From an uncultured Flavobacteriales bacterium (GTDB lineage: Bacteria > Bacteroidota > Bacteroidia > Palsa-965), in NCBI GenBank assembly GCA_937974275.1, contig CALJIF010000040.1, forward strand, positions 39,374 through 103,373: a stretch of DNA of 64,000 nucleotides, written 5' to 3'. Position numbers and translations under genes: made by a program. Positions 28,901 to 35,234 of this stretch are shown here, in pieces (position 1 is the first letter of the stretch; the number at the start of each line of letters is the position of its first letter). The notes beneath the pieces were generated by a model. It had not been told where the DNA came from, did no database searches, and saw nothing but the letters and a program-made list of their open reading frames with translations.

Positions 28901-30271
28901 CTGATGACGTTACGCACAGTTTCTGTAAACTATTCCGACAACTCAACTATGGCATTGCCGGGTTATGCGAAGCGAACACAGTTCCTTGGATTTGACGAAA
29001 AATTTGATGGCCCGGGATTAGGTTTCTTGTTTGGTAAGCAAAAAGGTTTTGGAGAATTTGGAACTGAATTCCCGATTTGGGCTGCAGAGAACAATTGGTT
29101 GGTTCAAACGCAATCGCTGTTTACCCCTTATACACGCGGAAATTCGCAAAACCTAACTGTACGGGCAACGTTGGAGCCATTCCCGGATGTGCGCATTGAA
29201 TTAACCGGCAACAGAACGTTTAGTTTAAATAAGAGTGAGTTCTTCCGCTGGGATAATACGCTTCAGGATTACGTGGTTCAATCACCGATGGAAACGGGGA
29301 ACTTCAGTATTTCAATTATTACGATTCGTACTGCATTCAAGAAGGAAGATCAGGAAACACGAGTATCTTCTGTGTTTGAACAGTTCCTGAATAATCGTGC
29401 GGTTATTTCAACTAAGTTGGGTTCAGAGAACTTGTATTCAACGGGCGTTTTAAATACCGGTTTTGCTGATGGTTATAGTGGCGTTTCTCAGGAAGTAATT
29501 ATTCCTGCGTTCCTGGCAGCATATACGGGACGTTCCGTTACCGGCGGTTCTACCAATTTGTTCCCGGCAATTCCGCTTCCTAACTGGAGAATTACCTACG
29601 ACGGCTTAACCAAATACGAAAAGGTGAAAAAGCGTTTCAAGACTATTGCCGTTGGACACACGTATCGTTCTACATTTAGTTTATCCGGGTTTAATACCAA
29701 TTTGAACTTTGTGGATTTGGATGGCGACGGTTTCTCTGACAATATTCGAAATGTGAACGGAGATTTTGAGAGCAAGTATATCATCGGAACAGTTCAGATT
29801 TCAGAGCAGTTTAGTCCACTCATTAGTGTAGATATGACCTGGAAGAATAGCTTGACTACACGTATCGAGTATAAGAAGGATCGTACGTTAAGTATGAGCC
29901 TTGCAAACACTCAGCTTACGGAAGTTTCAGGTCGTGAAGTTGTAGTTGGTTTAGGTTACCGATTGCCACAGGTGGAAGCGAAGTTCATGAAGAAGTTTAC
30001 CAAGAAGAAGCCACCGACAAGTGATCTTAACTTGCGCGCGGACGTTTCTTTCAGAAATAACCAAACTGTTATTCGTAAGGCAGTGGAGGGAATCAACGTT
30101 TTAACCGCAGGTCAGAATATCATGTCTATCAAGACTTCAGCGGATTACCAGTTGAGTCAGCAGTTGATGATTCGATTCTTCTTCGATCGTGTGATGACCA
30201 ATCCTTTGATTTCATCATCGTTCAAAACCGCGAACACCAATTCCGGTATCAGTCTGCGCTTCACGTTGTAG
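22970..30271 (+). CDS. sprA: Type IX secretion translocon protein SprA (Sov)
   Basis: A 2433-aa outer-membrane protein opening with GTG and a signal (MNRLVKYLVIVVAGVSLF). In the family it forms the giant single-chain beta-barrel through which T9SS cargo passes. Landmarks are the N-terminal FGGGTIDIRPQGSAELIFG block, the central PYNEDVAPQDQNTTGEF region, and a very long run of amphipathic strands to the C-terminus. A hydrophilic Gly/Pro/Lys linker lies at about residues 1937-1965. The length matches SprA homologs. Its transport partners are not in the window, but a cargo protein with a sorting domain is nearby at 18442. Downstream lies gcvH with its own promoter. Confidence 0.97.
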   Translation: MNRLVKYLVIVVAGVSLFSTVMNSDARVYKGQRGLVGGNDTPAVDTLAYPFNDNSYLDPLHYSNSGNLKLEDPSNIKTNVTYNPDSNVYLVDQTLGNNGLMYRPSSYMTFEEYLYYDMKKSVREYWKQREHAESESQGRGGKSLLSPIKINSEGFDRIFGGGTIDIRPQGSAELIFGVNVNKTNNPALPERQRRIATFDFDEKIQLNVVGKIGEKLKLTTNYNTESTFEFENQMKLEYTGFEDEIIKKIEAGNVNFGLNTSLITGSQTLFGIKTQMQFGRLTATTIVSQERGKKSEVNVTGGAQVSTFEVTADNYEQNKHFFLSQYFFNNYNTALANFPVINSGVFVTRIEVWVTNRTGAVDNTRNIVALSDIGEPDGMLESVGTSFISNNPTHPQIPDNDVNDLYSQMVATPGIRDINTPLQTSLSGYISQGFTQAINYERVNNARKLLPTEYTYNERLGYVSLNQGLNFDEVVAVSYQYTLNGQVYQVGEFSTDFTNGQDALIVKMLKSTNNVPKVSFNSQRVPYKTWDLMMKNVYSIGAYQVNPQDFQLQVWYNNPSTGTDVPFIPEGPINGKPLIQVMNLDKLNQQQQPSPDGQFDFIDKLTIIAANGRVIFPVTQPFGEWLYPQLGNDTLLYQKYAYPQLYDSTKIVAQTTFAGKNRFKLKGTYKSSSSSDISLNAVNIPQGSVMVTAGGAPLTENVDYTVDYTLGRVKIINESILNSGVPIKISLESNSLFAIQAKTLWGAHFDYRVNRDFTVGATVMNLTERPITQKINIGDEPMSNTIWGFDVNYRTEAPFLTRMVDKLPLIETKAPSSITVQGEFAYLVPGHNKAIGKNGNSYIDDFEGTQSAIDIRAPQGWSLASVPQGQPSRFPEASQDSVVSGLNRAKLAWYVIDPLFLRPDNNLKPGHVTTADQSNHRVREVLETEVFPNKQPPNGQPLNVSMLDLAYYPSERGPYNFDARPTAFSAGIANNGLLNNPAGRWGGIMRRIETNDFEAANIEFIQIWVMDPYNEDVAPQDQNTTGEFVINLGNISEDVLKDSRNAFENGLPTTSDLSLVDTTAWGRVPVVQSIVNAFDNDIEKRKLQDVGLDGLGDNDETTFFKFYLDTILTLHGSASQAYQNAVKDPAGDNYHYYRGTDYDNQSKPILERYKMFNGPDGNSPSTGQPNDDGFTEDYPTQATTLPNQEDINRDNTLNETEAYFEYRVKLTPNDINATNVGNNFITDVYQTTVPTKDGRTRPITWYQLRIPVRSYTTKVGNIENFNSIRFIRMYFYNVDKPVVMRFARLELVRSDWRKYQYSLLHPGEYISNGQSNTQFDLAAVNIEENGNRVPVNYVLPPGIDREQNVQSATLVRLNEQSLAMRVCDLEDGDSRAAFKTTGNLDMRSYKKIRMFIHAEQRAGSSAALNNGDLVGFIRLGMDQTENYYEYAIPLTVTPQGNYSPNDQSDREKVWPVANNLELSFELLQYAKQQRNIAISNGTATLTQEFTIADPTNPARTITIKGNPNLSTVRVITLGVRNPKRTTGTPEDDGLSKCAEVWFNELRLTDFDDQGGWAATTRITARLADFGTVNISGNMATPGFGSIEKKVSERLREDQRNYDVSAQLELGKFFPESTGIRLPLFWGYGETYITPQFNPLDPDILLAPVLGNEALGENVRDSIRGATVDYTRRKSFNLTNIHKERGKGSSKKSYPWDIENFSVSYAYTEIYRHNVSLEYSSLLNQRGGLTYVYNSNAKPLKPFDKAAWAKGKWMTIVRELNFTPLPSSFSFSTDLNRTYSEVKNRNITGFSDIFMPTNFNKNFTWTRNYNLRWDLTKNLKLDFSADNDARVLEPFGKIDTEEKRDTLWDNIRGFGTTMNYRHGSNISYNVPINKIPIFDWVTANVRYQTGFTWNRAPLSADSVGNTIGNNAQWQYTGQLNMVTLYNKVPYFKKVNNKRPGAKSNSPGRGPAAPNTQQKKDSTKKGNDQYEVVEYLARLLMTLRTVSVNYSDNSTMALPGYAKRTQFLGFDEKFDGPGLGFLFGKQKGFGEFGTEFPIWAAENNWLVQTQSLFTPYTRGNSQNLTVRATLEPFPDVRIELTGNRTFSLNKSEFFRWDNTLQDYVVQSPMETGNFSISIITIRTAFKKEDQETRVSSVFEQFLNNRAVISTKLGSENLYSTGVLNTGFADGYSGVSQEVIIPAFLAAYTGRSVTGGSTNLFPAIPLPNWRITYDGLTKYEKVKKRFKTIAVGHTYRSTFSLSGFNTNLNFVDLDGDGFSDNIRNVNGDFESKYIIGTVQISEQFSPLISVDMTWKNSLTTRIEYKKDRTLSMSLANTQLTEVSGREVVVGLGYRLPQVEAKFMKKFTKKKPPTSDLNLRADVSFRNNQTVIRKAVEGINVLTAGQNIMSIKTSADYQLSQQLMIRFFFDRVMTNPLISSSFKTANTNSGISLRFTL

Positions 30272-30318
30272 GTTGCTAAAAATATAAGCGCAACGTGTCC
30301 GTGATAAAAAGATTACCG

Positions 30319-30326
30319 TAAATTTG
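30319..30326 (+). promoter_or_regulatory. -7 element for gcvH
   Basis: TAAATTTG matches the Bacteroidota -7 element, 26 bp before the gcvH ATG. No clear -33 TTG is seen. Confidence 0.5.
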
Positions 30327-30352
30327 GCATCATCATTTAGAACAACACAACT

Positions 30353-30733
30353 ATGAATTTTCCGGATCATCTGAAGTACACTAAAGATCACGAATGGGTT
30401 TTAGTGGATGGCAATGTTGCTACTGTAGGTATTACTGATTTCGCACAAAGCGAGTTGGGTGATATCGTTTACGTAGAAATTGAAACTGTTGGCGAGGAGC
30501 TGAACAAAGAAGAAGTTTTTGGAACAGTAGAAGCTGTAAAAACCGTTTCTGATTTGTTTATGCCTTTATCCGGCAAAGTGTTGGAACGTAATGATGCAAT
30601 TGATGGTAATCCGGAGTCGGTGAATTCTGATCCATATGGAGCAGGTTGGATGATCAAGATGGAAATTAAGGATGCGTCAGAATTGTCAGGATTGCTGGAT
30701 GCTGCAGCGTATCGCAGTTTAATCGGTCAATAA
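30353..30733 (+). CDS. gcvH: Glycine cleavage system H protein
   Basis: A 126-aa lipoyl-carrier protein shuttling the aminomethyl group between the P, T and L proteins of glycine cleavage. The lipoylated lysine is Lys63 in the VEAVKTVSDL context, and the GDIVYVE and NPYGAGWM-like (SDPYGAGWMIKM) segments are standard. The other gcv genes are not in the window. It has its own promoter and a hairpin terminator starting 20 bp after the stop. Confidence 0.97.
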   Translation: MNFPDHLKYTKDHEWVLVDGNVATVGITDFAQSELGDIVYVEIETVGEELNKEEVFGTVEAVKTVSDLFMPLSGKVLERNDAIDGNPESVNSDPYGAGWMIKMEIKDASELSGLLDAAAYRSLIGQ

Positions 30734-30752
30734 TATTTAATTGAATTATTTG

Positions 30753-30789
30753 AAATGTTGGATGGCGCAAGTTGTCCAACATTTTTTTT
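30753..30789 (+). terminator. Intrinsic terminator after gcvH
   Basis: A 10-bp perfect stem (30753-30762 with 30775-30784) is followed by an eight-T run. It overlaps the first ATG of the next open frame, so the VanZ-like gene most likely starts at 30794 instead. Confidence 0.88.
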
Positions 30790-30793
30790 CGTC

Positions 30794-31183
30794 ATGATCA
30801 ATCGCGTTGCAACCGTAGTCTGGGCTTTAGTTATTTTGGTGCTTTGTGCCATTCCGGGCCGCGACTTGCCGAATATTTCCTGGTTAGCGTTGTTGGCTTT
30901 TGATAAATGGGTGCACGCAGGAATTTTCTTTGTGCTGGTCTTGTTATTTCTCCGTGCTAATGTTTTGGAGTTAAAGTCGCAATTAGTTGTTGCGCGCATG
31001 GGTCTTGCAGCTGCGATTGTATATGGTGGATTGCTTGAGTTGATGCAGGGAGCTTTGTTCGAGGAACGCACTGCTGATGTGTATGACTTTATCGCGAATA
31101 GTTTTGGTGCAGTGCTCGGCTTTGTGTTGTTTCCGCGCCTGATTAAGAAGTTTCCGATTTTAATTCGTCCGATTAAACTATGA
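30794..31183 (+). CDS. VanZ-like family membrane protein
   Basis: From ATG 30794, just after the gcvH terminator, the product is 129 aa with four hydrophobic segments (around residues 5-22, 33-55, 63-82 and 95-115). The DKWVHAGIFFVLVLLFLRA stretch and the later GGLLELMQGALFEERTADVYDFIANSFGAVLG block are the hallmarks of the VanZ-like family, whose function outside glycopeptide resistance clusters is unknown. An earlier ATG at 30755 lies in the terminator stem. The stop overlaps the next start as ATGA, so the two are translationally coupled. Confidence 0.88.
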   Translation: MINRVATVVWALVILVLCAIPGRDLPNISWLALLAFDKWVHAGIFFVLVLLFLRANVLELKSQLVVARMGLAAAIVYGGLLELMQGALFEERTADVYDFIANSFGAVLGFVLFPRLIKKFPILIRPIKL

Positions 31184-31635
31184 ATACTATGGTGTGGAAG
31201 GTAATTGCTTTTGATGACATGAGTGCTCGTGAACTGCACGATTGTTTGGCATTGCGTGCAGCAGTTTTCGTTGTTGAGCAAAACTGTCCGTATCAGGATC
31301 CGGAGGAGAAAGATTTGAAATCAGTTCATGTTTTGGGTTACGCAGACGAAGCTTTAGTTGCAACGGCACGCATAGTCGCGCCGGGCGTTTCTTATGACGA
31401 GGTTTCTATAGGTCGTGTGGCTACAGCTGCTTCGCATCGTGGCACCGGTACAGGCAAGGAACTGATGCGTGTGTGTCTGCAAACGATTGCTGATAGGTAT
31501 GGTGAAGTTCCTGTGCGAATTTCGGCGCAGTCGTATTTACAGCGCTTTTACGAATCATTCGAATTTCAGCGCACTGCAAAGCCTGAATATTTGGAAGATG
31601 ATATTCCGCATGTAGAAATGCTGCGTTTGAGTTAA
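31180..31635 (+). CDS. GNAT N-acetyltransferase, ElaA family
   Basis: A 151-aa GNAT protein of the ElaA type. The LALRAAVFVVEQNCPYQDPEEKDL N-terminal block and the IGRVATAASHRGTGTGKELM acetyl-CoA loop (R/Q-x-x-G-x-G/A form) are complete, ending with YLEDDIPHVEMLR. The acceptor substrate is unknown. It overlaps the VanZ-like gene by 4 bp. It converges with cysN, 42 bp away, with no clear hairpin terminator between them. Confidence 0.93.
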   Translation: MNTMVWKVIAFDDMSARELHDCLALRAAVFVVEQNCPYQDPEEKDLKSVHVLGYADEALVATARIVAPGVSYDEVSIGRVATAASHRGTGTGKELMRVCLQTIADRYGEVPVRISAQSYLQRFYESFEFQRTAKPEYLEDDIPHVEMLRLS

Positions 31636-31677
31636 CTAGATGCTACTCCTACGTTTACACACGATCCTGGAGTTACT

Positions 31678-32949
31678 TTAAATAATCATTCCTGCACCAA
31701 CAGTTTCGTTGGTAGCTTCATCGATTAAAATGATGGATCCTGTAATTCGATTCTTTTTATAGGAATCAATAAATAAAGGAACTGTTGTACGCAGACGGAC
31801 GCGGCCAATGTCATTCATTTGAATATTCTTGTCTTCTTCGTTACGGTGAAGCGTGTTGATGTCCATCTTGTATACAACCTCTTTGATCACACATCTCGCA
31901 TCACGTGTTGTGTGACGAATCGCGTATTTCCCATTAAGTTGTAACGGACGTGAATTAAACCAGCACACCATCAAGTCAATGTCTTGAGTGGATTCCGGTT
32001 GATTATTGTCCTTCACAATCATATCACCGCGTGAAATATCAATTTCGTCGTTTAACGTTAATGTAACACTCATTGGAGCATACGCATCTTCTATCGTCCC
32101 TTCAAATACATCAACAGATTTAACGGTTGAGTTAAATCCGGAAGGCAGCACGGTTACCTTATCTCCTGCGCGGAAAATGCCACCGGCAACACGTCCTGCA
32201 AATCCTCTGTAATCGTGATGTTCAGTACTCATCGGACGAATTACATACTGAACAGGAAAGCGTGCATCAATATGATTATGATCGGATGAAATGTGTACGT
32301 TTTCAAGAACGTGTAATAATGTTGGACCGTTGTACCAATTCATGTTTGTGGAACGATCAACAACATTATCTCCCAGCAAGGCGGAAATAGGAACAAACTG
32401 AATATCGATGGCGTCAAGCTTACTGGCGAATGCTTCATACTCAGATTTGATAGTATTGAACACCTCTTCGCGATATTCGACAAGATCCATTTTGTTAATA
32501 CAAACAACGATATGAGGAATGCGCAGCAGTGATGCAATGAAGGTATGACGCATGGTTTGCTCGATGATTCCTTTGCGTGCATCAATTAAAATAATCGCCA
32601 GGTTTGCAGTAGAAGCACCGGTAACCATGTTGCGGGTATACTGAATATGTCCCGGCGTATCTGCGATGATAAATTTTCGTTTTGGTGTCGCGAAGTACCG
32701 GTACGCAACATCAATCGTAATACCTTGTTCGCGTTCGGCACGCAACCCGTCAGTCAGTAGCGCAAGATTTACATATTCTTCTCCGCGTTTTTCGCTGGTT
32801 GCTTTTACTGCTTCGTATTGATCTTCAAAAATTGATTTGGAGTCGTACAGTAATCTTCCGATCAACGTGGATTTACCGTCATCAACACTTCCTGCTGTTG
32901 TGAAGCGAAGTAAATCCATGTTCAGATAATTGTTTTGTTCTGGGTTCAT
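31678..32949 (-). CDS. cysN: Sulfate adenylyltransferase GTPase subunit CysN
   Basis: A 423-aa EF-Tu-like GTPase that drives ATP sulfurylase CysD in making APS. The G1 loop GSVDDGKST is at residues 20-28, G3 is DTPGHIQYTRNM and G4 is NKMD; beta-barrel domains follow. It ends without the fused APS-kinase domain found in NodQ/CysNC, matching the separate cysC here. It is the last gene of the minus-strand cysC-cysD-cysN set and is separated from cysD by 539 bp containing a GxxExxY gene. Confidence 0.97.
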   Translation of the reverse strand: MNPEQNNYLNMDLLRFTTAGSVDDGKSTLIGRLLYDSKSIFEDQYEAVKATSEKRGEEYVNLALLTDGLRAEREQGITIDVAYRYFATPKRKFIIADTPGHIQYTRNMVTGASTANLAIILIDARKGIIEQTMRHTFIASLLRIPHIVVCINKMDLVEYREEVFNTIKSEYEAFASKLDAIDIQFVPISALLGDNVVDRSTNMNWYNGPTLLHVLENVHISSDHNHIDARFPVQYVIRPMSTEHHDYRGFAGRVAGGIFRAGDKVTVLPSGFNSTVKSVDVFEGTIEDAYAPMSVTLTLNDEIDISRGDMIVKDNNQPESTQDIDLMVCWFNSRPLQLNGKYAIRHTTRDARCVIKEVVYKMDINTLHRNEEDKNIQMNDIGRVRLRTTVPLFIDSYKKNRITGSIILIDEATNETVGAGMII

Positions 32950-32980
32950 AAGGCTAAATATCTTCTAGTTGCTATAGTTT

Positions 32981-33478
32981 CGAGGCCACGAAGACACAAC
33001 GTCACAAGGTGGTCACTAAGTGTCAGAGAACTAATCTGCGTATACCATTTTTAATAAGCGGGACATTGAAATTGATCAGGTAACCAAGACGATGTCCTGT
33101 AAGTTTTAACTGACTAAGTACCTGTGCTTCCCAAACCGGATTAACATTCTCAAGCGCCTTAACTTCACAGATGACCTTATTTTCGATTAATAAATCAAGA
33201 CGAAGACCATCTTCAAATTGTATTCCGTCGTAGACAACAGGAACTTCAACTTGTCTAGAAACAGTAAAATCTCTTTTTTGTAATTCATGAGCAAGAGATA
33301 TCTCATATACTTTTTCTAAGAGACCAGGCCCAAAGTATTTGTGAACTGTAAATGCTGCGTCAATCAAGGATTTGCCAATTCGCTCTTCTTCGTCAGATAT
33401 GGCAGCGTGTATTGTATTGTTTTTTGTTCTCATTGTACGCTTAGTGTATCATTGTGTCTTGATGCCTTAGTGGCCTCG
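32981..33478. repeat. Inverted-repeat-bounded segment carrying a GxxExxY gene (element 1)
   Basis: CGAGGCCAC at 32981-32989 is exactly inverted at 33470-33478 (GTGGCCTCG), and similarity continues inward (AAGACACAA on one arm; AAG, then CAAGACACAA on the other). The segment is about 0.5 kb, contains only the GxxExxY gene, and falls between cysD and cysN. I infer an inserted cassette; there is no transposase. Confidence 0.55.
33023..33433 (-). CDS. GxxExxY family protein (copy 1)
   Basis: A 136-aa protein with the name-giving motif in GPGLLEKVYE and a PD-(D/E)XK-like core: LRLDLLIENKVICEVKA, followed by QVLSQLKLTGHRLGYLINFN. These features suggest a small nuclease-like fold, but no function has been proven for the family as far as I know. 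The gene interrupts the cysC-cysD-cysN order and lies between imperfect inverted repeats. Copy 2 at 37739 is clearly divergent in sequence, so this is not a recent duplication. Confidence 0.9.
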   Translation of the reverse strand: MRTKNNTIHAAISDEEERIGKSLIDAAFTVHKYFGPGLLEKVYEISLAHELQKRDFTVSRQVEVPVVYDGIQFEDGLRLDLLIENKVICEVKALENVNPVWEAQVLSQLKLTGHRLGYLINFNVPLIKNGIRRLVL

Positions 33479-33488
33479 ATTAAAATGT

Positions 33489-34394
33489 CTAAAAATATCC
33501 TTGCTTCTTTCGATCTTCCATAGCGGCTTCGCTGCGCTTATCATCCGCGCGTGTTCCTCTTTCTGTTGTGCGGGATGCGGCAACTTCCTGTACTACTTCT
33601 TCCAACGTAGCAGCTGTAGACTCCACAGCGCCGGTACATGTGATATCACCAATTGTACGGAAGCGAATTATCCGCTCTTCGACAACTTCTGTCGGTTTTT
33701 TCATCATGAAGTCGAAATCTGCCAACCATTGTCCGTCGCGTTGAAATACTTTTCTTTTGTGTGAAAAATAAAGTGAAGGCAGTGGAATGTTTTCTGCCAG
33801 AATGTATTGCCAAACATCCATTTCTGTCCAGTTTGAAATTGGGAATACACGGAAATGTTCGCCCATGTTTTTCTTACCATTGAATATGTTCCATAATTCC
33901 GGACGCTGATTTTTCGGATCCCACTGGCCGAACTCGTCTCTGTGCGAGAAGAAGCGTTCTTTTGCGCGTGCCTTTTCTTCATCCCTTCGAGCTCCTCCAA
34001 TCGCACAATCCAATTTCAATTCTTCTATGGCGTCAAGAAGAGTTACCGTTTGCAGAGCATTACGACTGGCGTTGTAACCTTTCTCTTCTACTGCACGACC
34101 TTTATCGATAGAATCCTGCACATATCTGACGATAACTTTAGCGCCAATTTTTTCGGCCCAAGCATCACGATATTCCAATGTTTCAGGGAAGTTGTGGCCG
34201 GTGTCGATATGCAATAAGGGAAACGGAATTTTTGCGGGAGAAAAAGCTTTTCTTGCCAAATGACTTACGACAATGGAATCTTTGCCACCGGAAAATAATA
34301 AAGCAGGGCGTTCAAATTGTGCAGCAACTTCACGCAATACGTAAATTGATTCCGCCTCTAATTCTTTAAGATGAGATAACGCGTAGCTTTTCAT
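33489..34394 (-). CDS. cysD: Sulfate adenylyltransferase subunit CysD
   Basis: A 301-aa PP-loop enzyme forming APS from ATP and sulfate with CysN. The PP-loop SGGKDS is at residues 35-40, followed by LHIDTGHNFPETLEYRD and the GGARRDEEKARAKER signature; length is standard. The C-terminal segment EDRKKQGYF is typical. Its start overlaps the cysC stop by 4 bp, so the two are translationally coupled. Confidence 0.98.
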   Translation of the reverse strand: MKSYALSHLKELEAESIYVLREVAAQFERPALLFSGGKDSIVVSHLARKAFSPAKIPFPLLHIDTGHNFPETLEYRDAWAEKIGAKVIVRYVQDSIDKGRAVEEKGYNASRNALQTVTLLDAIEELKLDCAIGGARRDEEKARAKERFFSHRDEFGQWDPKNQRPELWNIFNGKKNMGEHFRVFPISNWTEMDVWQYILAENIPLPSLYFSHKRKVFQRDGQWLADFDFMMKKPTEVVEERIIRFRTIGDITCTGAVESTAATLEEVVQEVAASRTTERGTRADDKRSEAAMEDRKKQGYF

Positions 34395-34993
34395 GATTTC
34401 TGATCAGTGATTCGTTCTTTGATAAAATTATACAGCAGTTCAACGCTGTCGTTAATGGAGAGTGATTGTGTTTTTATTTCAAGATCCGGACGAGCAGGCT
34501 CTTCAAATGGCGCGGTAATTCCTGTAAAATCAGCAATTTCTCCGGCTCGTGCTTTGGCATAAAGTCCTTTTACATCACGTTCTTCGCACACTTCCAGCGG
34601 AGTATTGATATATACTTCACGAAAATCATCGTGTCCGATTATTGTTGCCGCTGCTGAACGAATTTTTCGTGTCGGACTTACAAAACAACAGATAACGATG
34701 ATGCCTGCATCAGCCATTAGTTTAGCAACTTCTGCAATTCTGCGGATGTTTTCTTCCCTGTCAGCCTCCGAGAATCCGAGATTTTTATTGATACCCGCGC
34801 GAATATTATCGCCGTCCAACACGTAGGCTAAATGACCTTCCCGGTGAAGTTTGTGTTGCAATCCTATTGCAATAGTAGATTTTCCCGATCCCGAGAGACC
34901 GGTCATCCACACCACGGTTCCTTGCTGACCGAGCATTTTTTCTCGTTCTGCGCGTTGCACCAATTTGTCGAATATCGGATGTATATGATTCAT
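34391..34993 (-). CDS. cysC: Adenylylsulfate kinase CysC
   Basis: A 200-aa APS kinase making PAPS. Walker A is at residues 32-40 (GLSGSGKST); LDGDNIRAGIN, FVSPTRKIRSAA and ARAGEIADFTGI are the expected APS-binding and lid segments. First gene of the operon. Its ATG lies 10 nt after the T run of an intrinsic terminator, and a Cys-rich small ORF precedes that, so expression is probably set by attenuation. No cysH or cysIJ-type reductase is in the window. Confidence 0.97.
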   Translation of the reverse strand: MNHIHPIFDKLVQRAEREKMLGQQGTVVWMTGLSGSGKSTIAIGLQHKLHREGHLAYVLDGDNIRAGINKNLGFSEADREENIRRIAEVAKLMADAGIIVICCFVSPTRKIRSAAATIIGHDDFREVYINTPLEVCEERDVKGLYAKARAGEIADFTGITAPFEEPARPDLEIKTQSLSINDSVELLYNFIKERITDQKS

Positions 34994-34998
34994 GGTTA

Positions 34999-35034
34999 AA
35001 ACAAAAAAGGTCTCTCCAAATGCGGAAAGACCTT
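34999..35034 (-). terminator. Intrinsic terminator in the cysC leader (attenuator)
   Basis: On the minus strand an 11-bp stem (35024-35034 with 35007-35017, one G-T wobble) with a six-base loop is followed by six T and then GTTTT. It stands between the promoter and the cysC ATG, so it must be conditional. Its 5' arm can pair instead with 35051-35058. Confidence 0.9.
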
Positions 35035-35050
35035 AATACAAAATATTATC

Positions 35051-35058
35051 GGCTTTCC
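35051..35058 (-). promoter_or_regulatory. Candidate antiterminator arm in the cysC leader
   Basis: GGAAAGCC on the minus strand, 3 nt after the small ORF's stop, can pair with the terminator's 5' arm (GG-T-CTTTCC, one bulged base). A ribosome that reaches the stop would cover it. A ribosome stalled at the Cys codons would leave it free. Confidence 0.65.
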
Positions 35059-35060
35059 TC

Positions 35061-35135
35061 CTAAAGCAAAGTCATGCAACAGCACATTGTGCATGCAACA
35101 GATGACATTACGATATGGAGGTTTGAGTTTTTCAT
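35061..35135 (-). CDS. Cysteine-rich leader peptide, 24 aa
   Basis: A short ORF too small for standard gene calling: ATG at 35135, stop TAG at 35061-35063. The peptide has Cys at positions 15, 18, 19 and 20 and Met at 1, 10, 17 and 21; the core reads ACTMCCCM. Three adjacent Cys codons lie at 35076-35084, about four codons before the stop. It begins 8 bp after a TAnnTTTG promoter element, so it is probably translated from a leaderless or nearly leaderless mRNA. Position, codon content and the following antiterminator/terminator pair argue that translation speed at the Cys codons senses cysteinyl-tRNA supply. The peptide itself need not have a function. Confidence 0.78.
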   Translation of the reverse strand: MKNSNLHIVMSSVACTMCCCMTLL

Positions 35136-35143
35136 TGACGAGG

Positions 35144-35175
35144 CAAATATAAGAGAATATCGGGCAATTTTACAA
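35144..35175 (-). promoter_or_regulatory. Promoter of the cysC operon leader
   Basis: On the minus strand, TTG (35173-35175) and TATATTTG (35144-35151) are 21 bp apart, fitting the -33/-7 consensus of this phylum. The -7 element ends 8 bp before the leader ORF ATG. Confidence 0.72.
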
Positions 35176-35208
35176 TTCTATTGATACGCACAAACACAAC
35201 GGTTTCCG

Positions 35209-35216
35209 TACATTTG
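35209..35216 (+). promoter_or_regulatory. -7 element for deoC
   Basis: TACATTTG, 18 bp before the deoC ATG at 35235. It lies inside the longest open frame of deoC, which favours the later start. The divergent cysC promoter is about 60 bp away. Confidence 0.6.
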
Positions 35217-35234
35217 TTTAAACGCCTGAATTTT

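Noticed and set aside
30727..31281. A 184-codon frame antisense to the VanZ-like gene.
   Set aside because: Low-complexity Lys/Thr/Asn composition typical of an antisense shadow; the plus strand has a clear VanZ-like protein coupled to the next gene.
35007..35104. An alternative 32-codon ORF in the cysC leader, starting at an ATG inside the Cys-rich ORF in another frame and running through the terminator.
   Set aside because: It has a single Cys codon, no ribosome-binding context and would simply read across the hairpin; the 24-codon ORF has the promoter-proximal start and the Cys run.
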